Positions 20,622 through 29,817 are shown, counted from the stretch's first letter. The stretch: DNA of 64,000 bases from Oceanidesulfovibrio marinus (GCF_013085545.1 NZ_CP039543.1:2418001-2482000); one strand, 5' to 3'. The notes: a model not told the origin generated them from the sequence alone. Program-made: numbers and translations.

Positions 20622-21064
20622 TGTTGCCTGATGTGAGATGATGCGGCCTCTCGGCGCGGATGTGACGAAGAGTGCCACGGTCTTGTGCTGCCGAACGCCG
20701 CCTGAGGCGATACCGCGGTATTCAATATCAACTGAACGAAACGTACCGTATACTATCTACCGGCTGTAAAGGGAATCTTGCGAGTGCGCTTCCCCACTCA
20801 TGTGGATGCGGGGGAAAGCATGGCTGGGACGGATGGTGTCTGGGTAGCGTCGGATCAGAGGGACCATTTCCCTTCGGCAAGGCGGACCGCAGAACGCGTC
20901 CCTCCCCAACCGAATCTCAGCCATCAAAAGAAAAAAGCGGCTGAGATGTTCTCCCAACCGCCTGGTTTTCTCAACAGCCGAGCCCCCAGGGACCAACAGA
21001 TCCGGGGCGGCGGCCACGCTGGTTGTCGACTGGACTGCGTTTTCGCGCCCGGCTCGAAACGCCG
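20622..21064. other. Intergenic region between MFS start and flavodoxin end
   Basis: About 440 bp without a supported gene. It contains the flavodoxin terminator at 20931-20965 and presumably the MFS promoter near 20650-20760, which is AT-richer; I cannot assign boxes. Confidence 0.4.
20931..20965 (-). terminator. Likely flavodoxin terminator
   Basis: On the minus strand GCGGTTGGGAGA and TCTCAGCCGC can pair (with G-U pairs and a small bulge) around loop ACA, followed by TTTTTT. It is about 100 bp past the flavodoxin stop. Confidence 0.6.
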
Positions 21065-21556
<492 letters not shown>

Positions 21557-21758
21557 TTACACAAGTCCGCCTTGCCGGGGCAGGAATGCAGCCACGTTCC
21601 GGCGGATCGTACACATGTCGCCTGTCCTCATTTGTTTGGGTCGCAACAGCTTTTTGAAATCATTCGCGGCAATTGCAATGTGCTGCGGGCTCCGACCTCG
21701 CGAGTCCGGCTCGGCAAGCCCACCTCGGGGACTCCTCCATGCCTTCTTTCTCATCCAA

Positions 21759-21965
21759 CTAGGCAACAGCGCCGTCATGCTTGCACACCACGCGCCCATC
21801 AACGATGAGCAACCGCCTAGCCTCCAGCTTGGCCCGAACCACCAGGGCGGTGGCCGCCTCATAAGTCGCCTGGAGCTCAGTCTTCTGGCAGAGCGGCAAG
21901 AGATGGTGCTGCTCCACCATGGCCTCGACTTCATTCAACCAGGCTTCAGCTCGTTTGGGTGTCAT
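21759..21965 (-). CDS. Small hypothetical protein upstream of flavodoxin
   Basis: 68 residues starting with a good ribosome site (GGAGG, 9 nt before ATG). It is helical for the first ~50 residues (KRAEAWLNEVEAMVEQHHLLPLCQ, TYEAATALVVRAKLEARR) and ends LIVDGRVVCKHDG. It contains two Cys and no known motif. Same strand as flavodoxin, 250 bp upstream of it, and the first gene downstream of the Fur-box-like site at 22,128. Function unknown; an iron-responsive role is only contextual. Confidence 0.65.
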   Translation of the reverse strand: MTPKRAEAWLNEVEAMVEQHHLLPLCQKTELQATYEAATALVVRAKLEARRLLIVDGRVVCKHDGAVA

Positions 21966-22127
21966 TCCAGGACCTCCGTCGCAATCACTGGTTACCGGAC
22001 AATGTCACACCGTTTCTGACGCGCACCAGGCGAAGGAACAACCGCACCAACCATCTAACCACAGCCAACCATTGATGCGCGTGGGAACCCTCTGGTGATC
22101 AAAGACTGAACAAAATGGATCGTTATT

Positions 22128-22146
22128 GATTATGATAATCAATTTC
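22128..22146. promoter_or_regulatory. Fur-box-like operator
   Basis: The 19-base site GATTATGATAATCAATTTC matches the classical Fur consensus at 16 of 19 positions, and the perfect palindrome TTGATTA-TGA-TAATCAA lies over it (22127-22143). CATAAT on the minus strand may serve as a -10 box. The first downstream genes on that strand are the 68-residue protein and flavodoxin. Confidence 0.65.
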
Positions 22147-22279
22147 ATTCTTGAGGCTTTTATGCTCCCCGCTTCTGGCTGTCAAGGAGAATCGCGGCTT
22201 ACCCGGGGAGTGGGAGCTGGCCGAGGCCCGTGAGGGACAATCTGCTGGAACCGGCAATGGCCTGGCTGCGCAGAAAATG

Positions 22280-22334
22280 AAAAAGGGCCACACCTTTCGG
22301 TGCAACCCTTGATTCTCGTAGCGGCGGAGCCGAC
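22280..22334 (-). repeat. Repeat copy B: terminator plus tRNA-Asp 3'-end fragment
   Basis: Hairpin AAGGGCCACACC / GGTGCAACCCTT (22283-22310) with a T-run on the minus strand. GGCGGAGCCGAC (22323-22334) follows, identical to the last part of tRNA-Asp. It probably terminates the sigma-54 regulator gene. Confidence 0.7.
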
Positions 22335-22512
22335 ACGCCCGACAAGTCCACGGTCTTTTCGACTGCCCAGAAGCTGCCTCAGCAATAGTAATTTTGCTTT
22401 GTGGCAAGAAAGGCGCGCTTCGGGCGGAGGAAGTATATCCAATAATATGCGATCACCGCACGAAAGAAGTCTGACGCAGCCGCAGAGCAAAAGGGCATTG
22501 GTGAGACAGCTT

Positions 22513-23919
22513 TCAAGACTGTTTCTTCACCTTGCCCAGCTTCCGAAAAATAGTGCTGCGATCCATCTTCAGCGCCTTGGCCGCCCGGTCTACCGTGCCA
22601 TGCTCGCGTATGGCTTTGGTGAGCAGCGCGTACTCGAAGTTGGCAACCATCTCCTTGTAGTTTCCCTTAATAGGGACATCGACGTCGCCGATGTCTGCGG
22701 GGGCGTTGGCCTTCATGTGGTCCGGAATTTCACGCATGGATATGGTGTGATACTTGCTCGTGATAATTGCGTTTTCGATGAAGTTCTTGAGCTCCCGGAC
22801 ATTGCCCGGCCATGCATATAGTTGCAGTTGGTCCAGCACATCCTCGGACAGGGCAATCTGCTTGCCGTACTGTTTGTTGTAGTACCCGATGTAATGGTCC
22901 AGCAGCAGGACGATGTCCGTGGGCCGTTTGCGCAAGGGAGGAACCGTTATGCTGGCGACATTGAGGCGGTAGAAGAGGTCCTCTCGGAACCTTCCCTGCC
23001 GAACCTCTTCTTCCAGATCCTTGTTGGTGGCGGCGATGATGCGCACGTCCACCTTGATCGGGTCGTTGGCTCCCACCCGGACGATCTCCTTGTCCTGCAG
23101 GACCCACAGCAGCCGGCTTTGCAGATTGAGCGGCAGCTCGCCGATCTCGTCGAGGAAAATGGTCCCGCCATTGGCCGCCTCGAAGTAGCCCATCTTTCCG
23201 CGGGGGTCGGCTCCGGAAAAAGAGCCCGGCGCATAACCGAAGAGCTCGGACTCCACGAGTTGGTCGGCTATGCCGCCGCAGTTCACCTTGAGGAAAATGG
23301 CCTCGTGCCGGGGGCTGTACTTGTGCGCTGCACGGGCAAAGACGTCCTTGCCCACGCCGGTCTCGCCGAGCAGCAAAAAGTTCGCACCGCTCTTGCTGAT
23401 GCGCCGCAATAGCTCAATGGCCTCCTTGGAGCGGGCATCGCCCACAATAGGCTGCGTTTCCGGAGTCAGAGCCCCCTGGATGGTGGCGATATGCTGGGTG
23501 ACGCTGCTGATGAGCTCTTCCTGGTCCTGTATCAGCGTGTTGAGCTTGTTGATGTGCGTTGCGTCGCGGTTGAAGGCGATGACCAGCTCCACATCGCCGT
23601 TCTTGTCCAGAATGGGCTTGGCATTGATGACGACGTGGTTGCCGTTTTTGAGCTGCACGGCCGCCTGCACCCGTTTCTTGGTGCGCACCACCTCGGGATT
23701 GAGCACGACGCTGAACAGCCCCTCGCGCTGCAAGTCGTAAAGATTCTTGTGCATGACCTCGCTGCGCGTAAGGCCGGTCACTTCCTCGTACACATCGTTG
23801 ACCCAGACAGTATTTCCAAACTTGTCGGAGATATAGATGCCGTCATCGATGTGATTCAGGATGACCTCGAGGTTCTCGGACAGGACGGCGAAATAATCCA
23901 TTTTCTGTCGTTGGTGCAT
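22513..23919 (-). CDS. Sigma-54-dependent transcriptional activator with PAS domain
   Basis: 468 residues from the ATG at 23919. An ATG at 23970 is possible but would place coding sequence over a likely activator-binding site. Order: PAS sensor (~15-120), AAA+ domain with Walker A GETGVGKD, the sigma-54 contact loop as GSFSGA (GAFTGA variant), Walker B GGTIFLDEIGEL, and a Fis-type C-terminal helix-turn-helix (TVDRAAKALKMDRSTIFRKL). There is no receiver, so it senses a ligand directly. It is divergent from the ABC operon, which has a -24/-12 promoter, and is its probable activator. Confidence 0.93.
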   Translation of the reverse strand: MHQRQKMDYFAVLSENLEVILNHIDDGIYISDKFGNTVWVNDVYEEVTGLTRSEVMHKNLYDLQREGLFSVVLNPEVVRTKKRVQAAVQLKNGNHVVINAKPILDKNGDVELVIAFNRDATHINKLNTLIQDQEELISSVTQHIATIQGALTPETQPIVGDARSKEAIELLRRISKSGANFLLLGETGVGKDVFARAAHKYSPRHEAIFLKVNCGGIADQLVESELFGYAPGSFSGADPRGKMGYFEAANGGTIFLDEIGELPLNLQSRLLWVLQDKEIVRVGANDPIKVDVRIIAATNKDLEEEVRQGRFREDLFYRLNVASITVPPLRKRPTDIVLLLDHYIGYYNKQYGKQIALSEDVLDQLQLYAWPGNVRELKNFIENAIITSKYHTISMREIPDHMKANAPADIGDVDVPIKGNYKEMVANFEYALLTKAIREHGTVDRAAKALKMDRSTIFRKLGKVKKQS

Positions 23920-23959
23920 TTTTCCGGTATCCCGAATGGTTCGCAACGCAGCCGGGTCC

Positions 23960-23975
23960 GTCGCAAACATACGAC
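23960..23975. promoter_or_regulatory. Second, imperfect activator-binding site
   Basis: GTCGCAAACATACGAC has the same 16-bp architecture as the perfect site at 24034, with outer halves GTCG/CGAC. It overlaps an alternative start codon of the regulator. Confidence 0.45.
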
Positions 23976-24033
23976 AGTCGCCATTCTGCGTCGCCGTGTA
24001 AATGATTGTATTTATTTCGCCAGAGCCTTTTTA

Positions 24034-24049
24034 GTCGCATTTATGCGAC
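24034..24049. promoter_or_regulatory. Palindromic upstream activator site
   Basis: Perfect inverted repeat GTCGCAT-TT-ATGCGAC, about 110 bp upstream of the -24 element. This is the usual distance for enhancer-binding proteins acting on sigma-54 promoters. Confidence 0.65.
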
Positions 24050-24157
24050 ATAATAGCGCTTCGACATAAATCCGTCAAAAACACAATTTCTCGGTTTGTT
24101 CTTTATAACATATTAAAATAATTACATATATCTACAAAGCAGCACATGCGTCCGCTT

Positions 24158-24173
24158 TGGCAGGGCGGTTGCA
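24158..24173 (+). promoter_or_regulatory. Sigma-54 (-24/-12) promoter of the ABC operon
   Basis: TGGCAGGGCGGTTGCA keeps the invariant GG and GC dinucleotides exactly 12 bp apart and matches TGGCAC-N5-TTGCA at all but one position. Transcription should start near 24,185, about 55 bp before the binding-protein gene. Confidence 0.85.
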
Positions 24174-24240
24174 CATATGGGGCCGGGAGGCTGAGAGATT
24201 TCGTGCGGAAAGATCAATATTAAATGAGAGAGGAGTGAGT

Positions 24241-25296
24241 ATGAAACGGCTGATCCAGATTTTCGCCCTCGTCGTCGCCTTGATCGTTGTTGCCAGCCCC
24301 ATTGCAATGGCAAAAGACTCAATCCGCACCAGTGGCCAGCCCTGTCTGCACGGTCTGCCCATTTGGATGGCCCTTGATGAAGGATGGGATACTCCTGTTG
24401 ACTTCACCTTCACCCTGTTCCCCTCCGGCGCTCCCCAGGTGGAGGCCATGGCCGCCGGCGAATGGGACTGCGGCGCCATGGGCACCGTCCCCACCCTCAT
24501 GGCGAGCCTGCGATACGGCGCCAAGCTCATCGCCGTTTCCAACGAGGAAGGCGAGACCAACGACCTGTGGGTGCGGCCCGACTCTCCACTGCTGAAGACC
24601 AAAGGCGCGAACCCCAAGTATCCGGACATCTACGGCACCAAGGAAGATTGGAAAGGCAAGAAGATACTCGCCACCACCGTGTCCACCGGCCACTTCGCCC
24701 TGAGCGCCACGCTCAAGGCCCTCGGCCTCTCTGACGAAGACGTCGACATCGTTCATATCGAGCAGGGCCAGGCCATCACGGCATTCTCCTCCGGCGAGGG
24801 CGACATCGTGCAGCTCTGGGCTCCCTTCAGCTACATCGCCGAGTCCAAGGGCTGGAAAAAGGTTTCCTCGGGCAAGCGCGCCGGCATCAAGATCCCCGGC
24901 GGCGTCGTTGTGCGCAAGGAGTTTGCCGAAGAGCATCCCGACCTGGTCGTCGCTTGGCTCGACACCTACATGGCGGGCCTCGACAAGATGCGCACCGAAA
25001 AAGCGGCCGCAGAGAAGGAGCTGGACAAGTACTTCACCGATTACTGCGGTCTGAAGCTGCCTGCCGACGCCCTCAAGAACGAGTTCAACCTGCGCCCCAT
25101 CTACACCGTGGACGAACAGATCGACATCCTGGAGTCCCCGGACAAGCTCCCTGCGTGGATGAAAGCCATCTCCCAGTTTTTTGTGGACCAGGACCGCATC
25201 GATAAGTCTGAACAGGAAGAGTACCTGGAAGCCAACTGCTACATCGACTCCAGCTTTATGCGCGAGGTCGCCAAGCTCAGGGCTGCGCGCAAGTAA
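24241..25296 (+). CDS. NitT/TauT-type ABC substrate-binding protein
   Basis: 351 residues; GAGGAG lies 6 nt before ATG. Signal peptide at 1-24 (VASPIAMA). The mature protein has the SsuA/TauA/NMT1 style: GQPCLHGLPIWMALDEGW near the N-terminus, EAMAAGEWDCGAMGTVPTLMA, and WKGKKILATTVSTGHFALSATLKALGL. Usual ligands of this family are nitrate, sulfonates, pyrimidine precursors or other small organics; I cannot tell which. It is the first gene of a six-gene operon under a sigma-54 promoter, and a hairpin follows it. Confidence 0.88.
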   Translation: MKRLIQIFALVVALIVVASPIAMAKDSIRTSGQPCLHGLPIWMALDEGWDTPVDFTFTLFPSGAPQVEAMAAGEWDCGAMGTVPTLMASLRYGAKLIAVSNEEGETNDLWVRPDSPLLKTKGANPKYPDIYGTKEDWKGKKILATTVSTGHFALSATLKALGLSDEDVDIVHIEQGQAITAFSSGEGDIVQLWAPFSYIAESKGWKKVSSGKRAGIKIPGGVVVRKEFAEEHPDLVVAWLDTYMAGLDKMRTEKAAAEKELDKYFTDYCGLKLPADALKNEFNLRPIYTVDEQIDILESPDKLPAWMKAISQFFVDQDRIDKSEQEEYLEANCYIDSSFMREVAKLRAARK

Positions 25297-25302
25297 TGGA
25301 AG

Positions 25303-25330
25303 GGGCCTCCGGCGTCGCACCCGGAGGCCC
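25303..25330 (+). terminator. Hairpin after the binding-protein gene (attenuating terminator)
   Basis: GGGCCTCCGG (25303-25312) pairs perfectly with CCGGAGGCCC (25321-25330), followed by a T-rich tract. Placed between the binding-protein and permease genes, it would give excess binding protein relative to the membrane parts. Confidence 0.7.
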
Positions 25331-25520
25331 TGCTCTTTATTGCAAATCGATACGCATCATCTGCTCGTTGCGATCCAGGTCACACCCTTGCCGTTGAAAT
25401 CGGCGCCGTGTGATCCGTGCAAAGACGTCTGTGGCATCAGAAAAATCACAGCGCGACAGGAGCGGTGCGCCCTGCGCCCGCCGACTGCCTGGACCAGGAT
25501 CGCCTTACCCGGAGATCGAT

Positions 25521-26321
25521 ATGAAGAATCCGTCAACAAAAGTATCCGCCTGGTGGAAGGAGTACTGGATCTCGGTGCTCAGCCTGTTCGTCTTCCTCCT
25601 CGTGTGGGAGCTGGTATGCCGAACAGGCCTGATGAGCCGGCACCAGCTGGTTCCGCCCAGCAAAGTTTTCATCGTGTTCATCAAGAAGTGGTACACAAAG
25701 TCCCCGGATGGGGCCCTCTTGTTCGACCACATCAAGACCAGTTTGACCCTCGCTTTAACGGGCTTTGGCGCCGCCGTGCTCATCGGCACGCCTCTCGGGC
25801 TGGTCATGGGCTGGTGGAAGTCGGTCAACCTGCTCGTCCGGCCCATATTCGACGCCATCCGCCCCATCCCGCCCATTGCCTGGATTCCCATCGCCATCCT
25901 CTGGCTGGGCATCGACATAGAGGCCAAGGCCTTCATCATCTGGCTGGCCGCATTCGTCCCCTGCGTCATCAACTCCTATACCGGCATCCGGCTGACCAAC
26001 CCGGTGCTCATCCGGGTCGCGCAGATATACGGCGCATCCAATGTGGAGACGTTCTGGAAAATAGGGGTGCCCTCGGCCATTCCCATGGTTTTTACCGGCA
26101 TCAAGCTTTCCCTGAACGCCGCCTGGACGACCCTTGTTGCTGCGGAGCTGCTCGCTGCGAGCCAGGGGCTTGGCTACATGATCCAGATGGGCCGCCGCCT
26201 TGCCAGGCCGGACATCATCATTGTCGGCATGCTGACCATCGGCCTGACAGGAGCGCTCATGTCGTATCTGCTCTCCAAGGCCGAACAGCGCTTCGCCTCG
26301 TCGAGAAGCCTGTCAGACTAG
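25521..26321 (+). CDS. ABC permease 1 (NitT/TauT-type, BPD_transp_1)
   Basis: 266 residues from the ATG at 25521 (GGAG 7 nt upstream; longer starts have no site). About six transmembrane helices. The cytoplasmic EAA loop is present (IYGASNVETFWKIGVPSAIPMVFTGIKL). The segment IRPIPPIAWIPIAILWLGI is typical of TauC/SsuC. It pairs with a second, related permease 16 bp downstream, so the channel is probably a heterodimer. Confidence 0.92.
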   Translation: MKNPSTKVSAWWKEYWISVLSLFVFLLVWELVCRTGLMSRHQLVPPSKVFIVFIKKWYTKSPDGALLFDHIKTSLTLALTGFGAAVLIGTPLGLVMGWWKSVNLLVRPIFDAIRPIPPIAWIPIAILWLGIDIEAKAFIIWLAAFVPCVINSYTGIRLTNPVLIRVAQIYGASNVETFWKIGVPSAIPMVFTGIKLSLNAAWTTLVAAELLAASQGLGYMIQMGRRLARPDIIIVGMLTIGLTGALMSYLLSKAEQRFASSRSLSD

Positions 26322-26337
26322 GAACGAGGAAATGTTC

Positions 26338-27120
26338 ATGAGTATTCTCAGCAAAGAAAATATACGATCGTTTGGGGCGAGTGTGCTCGCGCTCGGAGTC
26401 TTTGTGCTGCTCTGGGGCGTCATCGCCGCCATCGCGAACAGCGAGGCCATCCCCTCCCCCGCCGCCGTGTTCCGCGAGGGCGTCGTCATGTTCTCGGGCA
26501 AGATCGGCGGCAACACCATGTGGGCGCACGCCTACTACTCCATGCGGCGCGTTATCATCGCGTTCCTTCTGGCCGCGGCCACCGGCCTGCCCCTGGGCAT
26601 CATGATGGGCTGGAACAAGACTTTCGACAAGGTCGTCAGCCCGATCTTCGAGCTGCTGCGTCCCATCCCGCCCATCGCGTGGATACCCATCGCCATCCTC
26701 TGGCTGGGCATCGGCGAAGGCCCCAAGATCTTTATCTGCTACGTGGGCGCATTCGTCATCTTCGTCCTGAACTCCTACACGGGCATGCGCTACACGGACA
26801 CCCAGCTCATCGATGCGGCCCGGACATACGGCGCCAGCCGCCGGGAGCAGCTCTTCCACGTGGCCATACCGGCCAGCCTGCCCTCGGTTTTCGCGGGCAT
26901 GCAGAACGCCCTCAGCATGGCCTGGATGTGCGTGCTGGCTGCAGAGCTGGTGGGCGCCCGTGAAGGCGTCGGGTTCATCATCATCCAAGGCATGAACCTG
27001 GACAACCCGCCCATGATCGTCGTCGGCATGATCACCATCGGTATCATTGGAATATTACTCGCAGTCAGCCTTCGGTGGCTGGAAAGGATATTGTGCCCGT
27101 GGAGAAGAGAACTTCAGTAA
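26338..27120 (+). CDS. ABC permease 2 (NitT/TauT-type)
   Basis: 260 residues from the ATG at 26338, chosen over the ATG at 26332 because GAGGA is then 7 nt away. About six helices, with EAA loop TYGASRREQLFHVAIPASLPSVFAGMQ and the same RPIPPIAWIPIAILWLGIG block as permease 1. The two are paralogues, likely from a local duplication. Its end overlaps the next ATPase gene by 28 bp. Confidence 0.92.
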   Translation: MSILSKENIRSFGASVLALGVFVLLWGVIAAIANSEAIPSPAAVFREGVVMFSGKIGGNTMWAHAYYSMRRVIIAFLLAAATGLPLGIMMGWNKTFDKVVSPIFELLRPIPPIAWIPIAILWLGIGEGPKIFICYVGAFVIFVLNSYTGMRYTDTQLIDAARTYGASRREQLFHVAIPASLPSVFAGMQNALSMAWMCVLAAELVGAREGVGFIIIQGMNLDNPPMIVVGMITIGIIGILLAVSLRWLERILCPWRRELQ

Positions 27121-27863
27121 AGATCCAGCTCGAGCACGTCTCCAAGAGCTTCGATGGGGTCGAAGGACGCGTCAAGGTCTTGGACGACATCTCGATGCAG
27201 GTTGCGGATAAGGAATTCGTCGTGTTGCTGGGCCCCGGGCAATGCGGCAAGACAACCCTCCTGAACACCATCGCGGGGATCAACCGGCCCAACTCCGGCA
27301 CCATCCAGGTCGACGGAAAAGCCGTGAGCGATCCCGGCCCGGACAGGGGAATGGTCTTCCAGAAGTACGTGCTGTTCCCCTGGAAAACCGTTCTGAACAA
27401 CGTGGCGTTTGGTTTGTATATCCAGGGTGTTGGACGGAGCGAACGCGAGGCGGCCGCCAGGAAGTACATCGATCTCGTGGGCCTCAACGGCTTCGAGAAC
27501 GCCTACCCGCACCAGCTGTCCGGCGGCATGAAGCAGCGCGTGGGCATTGCCCGCGCCTACACCAACAACCCCAAGGTGCTGCTCATGGACGAGCCGTTCG
27601 GTGCGCTGGACGCCCAGACCCGGTACGCCATGGAGGAAGAGGTCATCAACATCTGGGACCAGGAGAAGCGGACGGTCATCTTCGTGACCAACAACATCGA
27701 AGAGGCCATCTATCTGGGCGATCGCGTCATTGTCATGTCCAAGCTGCCCGGCACCATCAAGAAGGAGTTCGTGATCGAAGAGCCGCGACCACGCAACTAT
27801 ACGGACCACTTCTTCCTGAGCATGCGCAAGGAAATCTCCGAGTACACGGACTTCGCTCTGTAG
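27093..27863 (+). CDS. ABC transporter ATPase 1 (canonical signature)
   Basis: 256 residues from the GTG at 27093 with AAAGGA just upstream. A GTG at 27075 would be an alternative. Walker A is GPGQCGKTT (Gln at an unusual place), Q-loop MVFQKYVLFPW, an intact signature LSGGMKQR, Walker B VLLMDEPFGALD, then a switch with Asn (IFVTNNIEEA) in place of the usual His. It energises uptake through the two permeases. Confidence 0.92.
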   Translation: MPVEKRTSVKIQLEHVSKSFDGVEGRVKVLDDISMQVADKEFVVLLGPGQCGKTTLLNTIAGINRPNSGTIQVDGKAVSDPGPDRGMVFQKYVLFPWKTVLNNVAFGLYIQGVGRSEREAAARKYIDLVGLNGFENAYPHQLSGGMKQRVGIARAYTNNPKVLLMDEPFGALDAQTRYAMEEEVINIWDQEKRTVIFVTNNIEEAIYLGDRVIVMSKLPGTIKKEFVIEEPRPRNYTDHFFLSMRKEISEYTDFAL

Positions 27864-27877
27864 CCCAAGGATGAACC

Positions 27878-28645
27878 ATGGAAAGCAAAACTGATTATCA
27901 CTCCAGGCGTGATGCCAAAGTCCAGGTGGACAACCTGACCAAGAAGTACGGCGACTTGCTCGTACTCGATGACATCTCGTTTGATATCTACAAGGGCGAG
28001 CTCCTGTGCATTGTCGGCCCCACGGGGTGCGGAAAGACAACCTTCCTCAACTGTCTTTCGAGGTTCATTCCCATGACCAGAGGCGACATTCTGGTGGACG
28101 GCGCCTCGGCCGATCCCCAGAGGCACGACATGGCGTTCGTGTTCCAGGAGATTTCAACCATCCCCTGGCTCAGTGTCGAGGACAACATCCGCTTCGGGCT
28201 CAAAATCAAGAAGCTGCCCGCTGATGAGATCGAAAAACGGGTGGAATCGATCCTCGCCCTGGTGGGTCTGCAGGCCGTGCGCAAGTTCATGCCCAAGCAG
28301 CTGTCATCCAGCATGGAGCAGCGCGTGGTCATCGCGCGCAACTTCGCTCTGCAACCCGATCTGTTGCTCATGGACGAACCCTACGGACAACTGGACATCA
28401 AGCTGCGCTACTACCTTGAAGACGAGCTGATCCGCATCTGGAAAAAGCTCCAAAGCACCGTACTTTTCATCACCCACAACATCGAAGAGGCAGTGTATAT
28501 GGCCGAACGCATTCTGGTGCTCTCCCAGAAGCCCGCGAAGATCAAGGAAGAGATTATTGTGGATCTGCCGCGGCCCCGCCAGTTTGACGACCCCGCATTC
28601 GTCGAGATCAGGGAACACGTCACGGAAAGCATCAAGTGGTGGTAA
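27878..28645 (+). CDS. ABC transporter ATPase 2 with degenerate signature
   Basis: 255 residues. Walker A GPTGCGKTT, Q-loop FVFQEISTIPW, Walker B LLLMDEPYGQLD, and switch His in FITHNIEEA are intact. The ABC signature, however, reads LSSSMEQR instead of LSGGxxQR. With ATPase 1 carrying the signature and lacking the switch His, the pair is complementary. A heterodimer would have one competent and one impaired ATP site. This resembles asymmetric ABC exporters but is unusual for importers. Confidence 0.9.
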   Translation: MESKTDYHSRRDAKVQVDNLTKKYGDLLVLDDISFDIYKGELLCIVGPTGCGKTTFLNCLSRFIPMTRGDILVDGASADPQRHDMAFVFQEISTIPWLSVEDNIRFGLKIKKLPADEIEKRVESILALVGLQAVRKFMPKQLSSSMEQRVVIARNFALQPDLLLMDEPYGQLDIKLRYYLEDELIRIWKKLQSTVLFITHNIEEAVYMAERILVLSQKPAKIKEEIIVDLPRPRQFDDPAFVEIREHVTESIKWW

Positions 28646-28671
28646 CACCCCAACCATAAAGGAGAACTCGC

Positions 28672-29046
28672 ATGTTTTTCGATATCTCGAAACTGACCCA
28701 GCTCAAGGCTCCGGCCTCTGAAGAGAGGTTCGCAAAGCTCATCTTCGACAACAGGGTTATCAAAGAGGCCCCGTTGAGCATGGCATACTTCACGTTCAAG
28801 CCCGGCCAGATTGGCCCCCGCCACGTGCACCAGTCCGAAGTGGAGGTCTACCTGTGCACAAAGGGCAAGGGCATGGTCCTCATCGAAGACGAGCCACATG
28901 TGCTCACGCCCGATACACTACTCTACATCCCGCCCAGAATGTTTCATGAAACCAGGAACATCGGCGATGGAAACTTCGAGTTCTACGCAATTTTCGGCCC
29001 CATGGTGAACTTCGACAACATCCGCGCGTGGGAGGAAGTTTCCTAA
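28672..29046 (+). CDS. Cupin-domain protein
   Basis: 124 residues with AAAGGAG upstream, last gene of the ABC operon. Single cupin barrel. Motif 1 is GPRHVHQSEVEVYLCTKGKG (metal ligands His-His-Glu present) and motif 2 is PPRMFHETRNIG (His present). It could be a small-molecule sensor or an enzyme acting on the imported compound. Cytoplasmic. Confidence 0.88.
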   Translation: MFFDISKLTQLKAPASEERFAKLIFDNRVIKEAPLSMAYFTFKPGQIGPRHVHQSEVEVYLCTKGKGMVLIEDEPHVLTPDTLLYIPPRMFHETRNIGDGNFEFYAIFGPMVNFDNIRAWEEVS

Positions 29047-29382
29047 CACGGCGCCGGACATATTCTGTATGATCTGACACGCTCTGATCTGCAGATAATA
29101 GCCCCACGGTCAACTCTCTCCCTGTGGGGCTATACTTTTTTTTGGGGGGATGTGGTGGTGCGAGTGGGTGGTGCGGAGGGACGGCGCAGGATGTGGCAGA
29201 CTCAGCCTGTATTGTATCGAGAATGATGAAGCCATACCCGGATTTCCAAAAGAAGCCGCGTTGACTTAAAAAGGCAAAACGATATACGATTCTTACAATT
29301 GTCCACAATGGGTTAAATGAATAGCGACCTATCTTTCCTCAACTATTATGCATCTCGATAGACATGCCAGAGTTGTGCACCG
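29047..29382. other. Intergenic region after the ABC operon
   Basis: Holds the operon terminator at 29098-29144, then a G-rich non-coding stretch and AT-rich DNA toward the next gene. No gene seen. Confidence 0.5.
29098..29144 (+). terminator. Terminator of the ABC/cupin operon
   Basis: ATAGCCCCAC (29098-29107) pairs with GTGGGGCTAT (29124-29133), followed by AC and eight T. Confidence 0.92.
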
Positions 29383-29817
29383 ATGAGGGCCGTGCGTACT
29401 ATGAAATTACGTTTTAGCATCCCTGTATTGATCATTGTAGCTGTGGCCATAGCAATAGGCTTCAAATATGCCCACGCTCAAGCTCAATTCGATGTATCGT
29501 GCTCTCATCTGAAAAAAATGTATGTCTACGAGCTTCGGGGACAAACGAAGTTGAACTTCGTAGAAACCAGCAAGGGAAAAGAGGACTTCTGGCGTTTCAC
29601 CTCTGCGCACACGCATCAGAATGTCGCCATCACCTTTGACAACAATGTCCTGCTAGAAGACCGCGTGTATTCTCCTACAGAGAGCATCCCCAGTATTCAC
29701 TTCCCCAGCAGAGACGCCGCTGAACAAGCAGCACGTAGTATGTGCCCAGAACTGTTGGCAGAGTCGCCCCTACCGTCTGCTAAGCCACCCCTGCCTGTCA
29801 CCCCCCTGAATCCATAA
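29383..29817 (+). CDS. Low-GC exported protein, first half of a frameshifted tandem-domain gene
   Basis: 144 residues; ATG at 29383 or 29401. A hydrophobic N-terminus (FSIPVLIIVAVAIAIGF) ending near AHAQA acts as signal peptide or anchor. The mature part begins FDVSCSHL and ends ..AARSMCPEL, followed by a Pro-rich tail. The stop follows directly after a run of six C (29801-29806). The composition is more AT-rich than neighbours. Family not recognised. Confidence 0.6.
   Translation: MRAVRTMKLRFSIPVLIIVAVAIAIGFKYAHAQAQFDVSCSHLKKMYVYELRGQTKLNFVETSKGKEDFWRFTSAHTHQNVAITFDNNVLLEDRVYSPTESIPSIHFPSRDAAEQAARSMCPELLAESPLPSAKPPLPVTPLNP

Larger units (their letters stand above)
21966..22512. other. Intergenic region with Fur box and repeat copy B
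   Basis: About 550 bp with no supported gene. It holds the Fur-like palindrome at 22128-22146, terminator copy B at 22280-22310, and a 12-base tRNA-Asp 3'-end match at 22323-22334. Confidence 0.5.
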
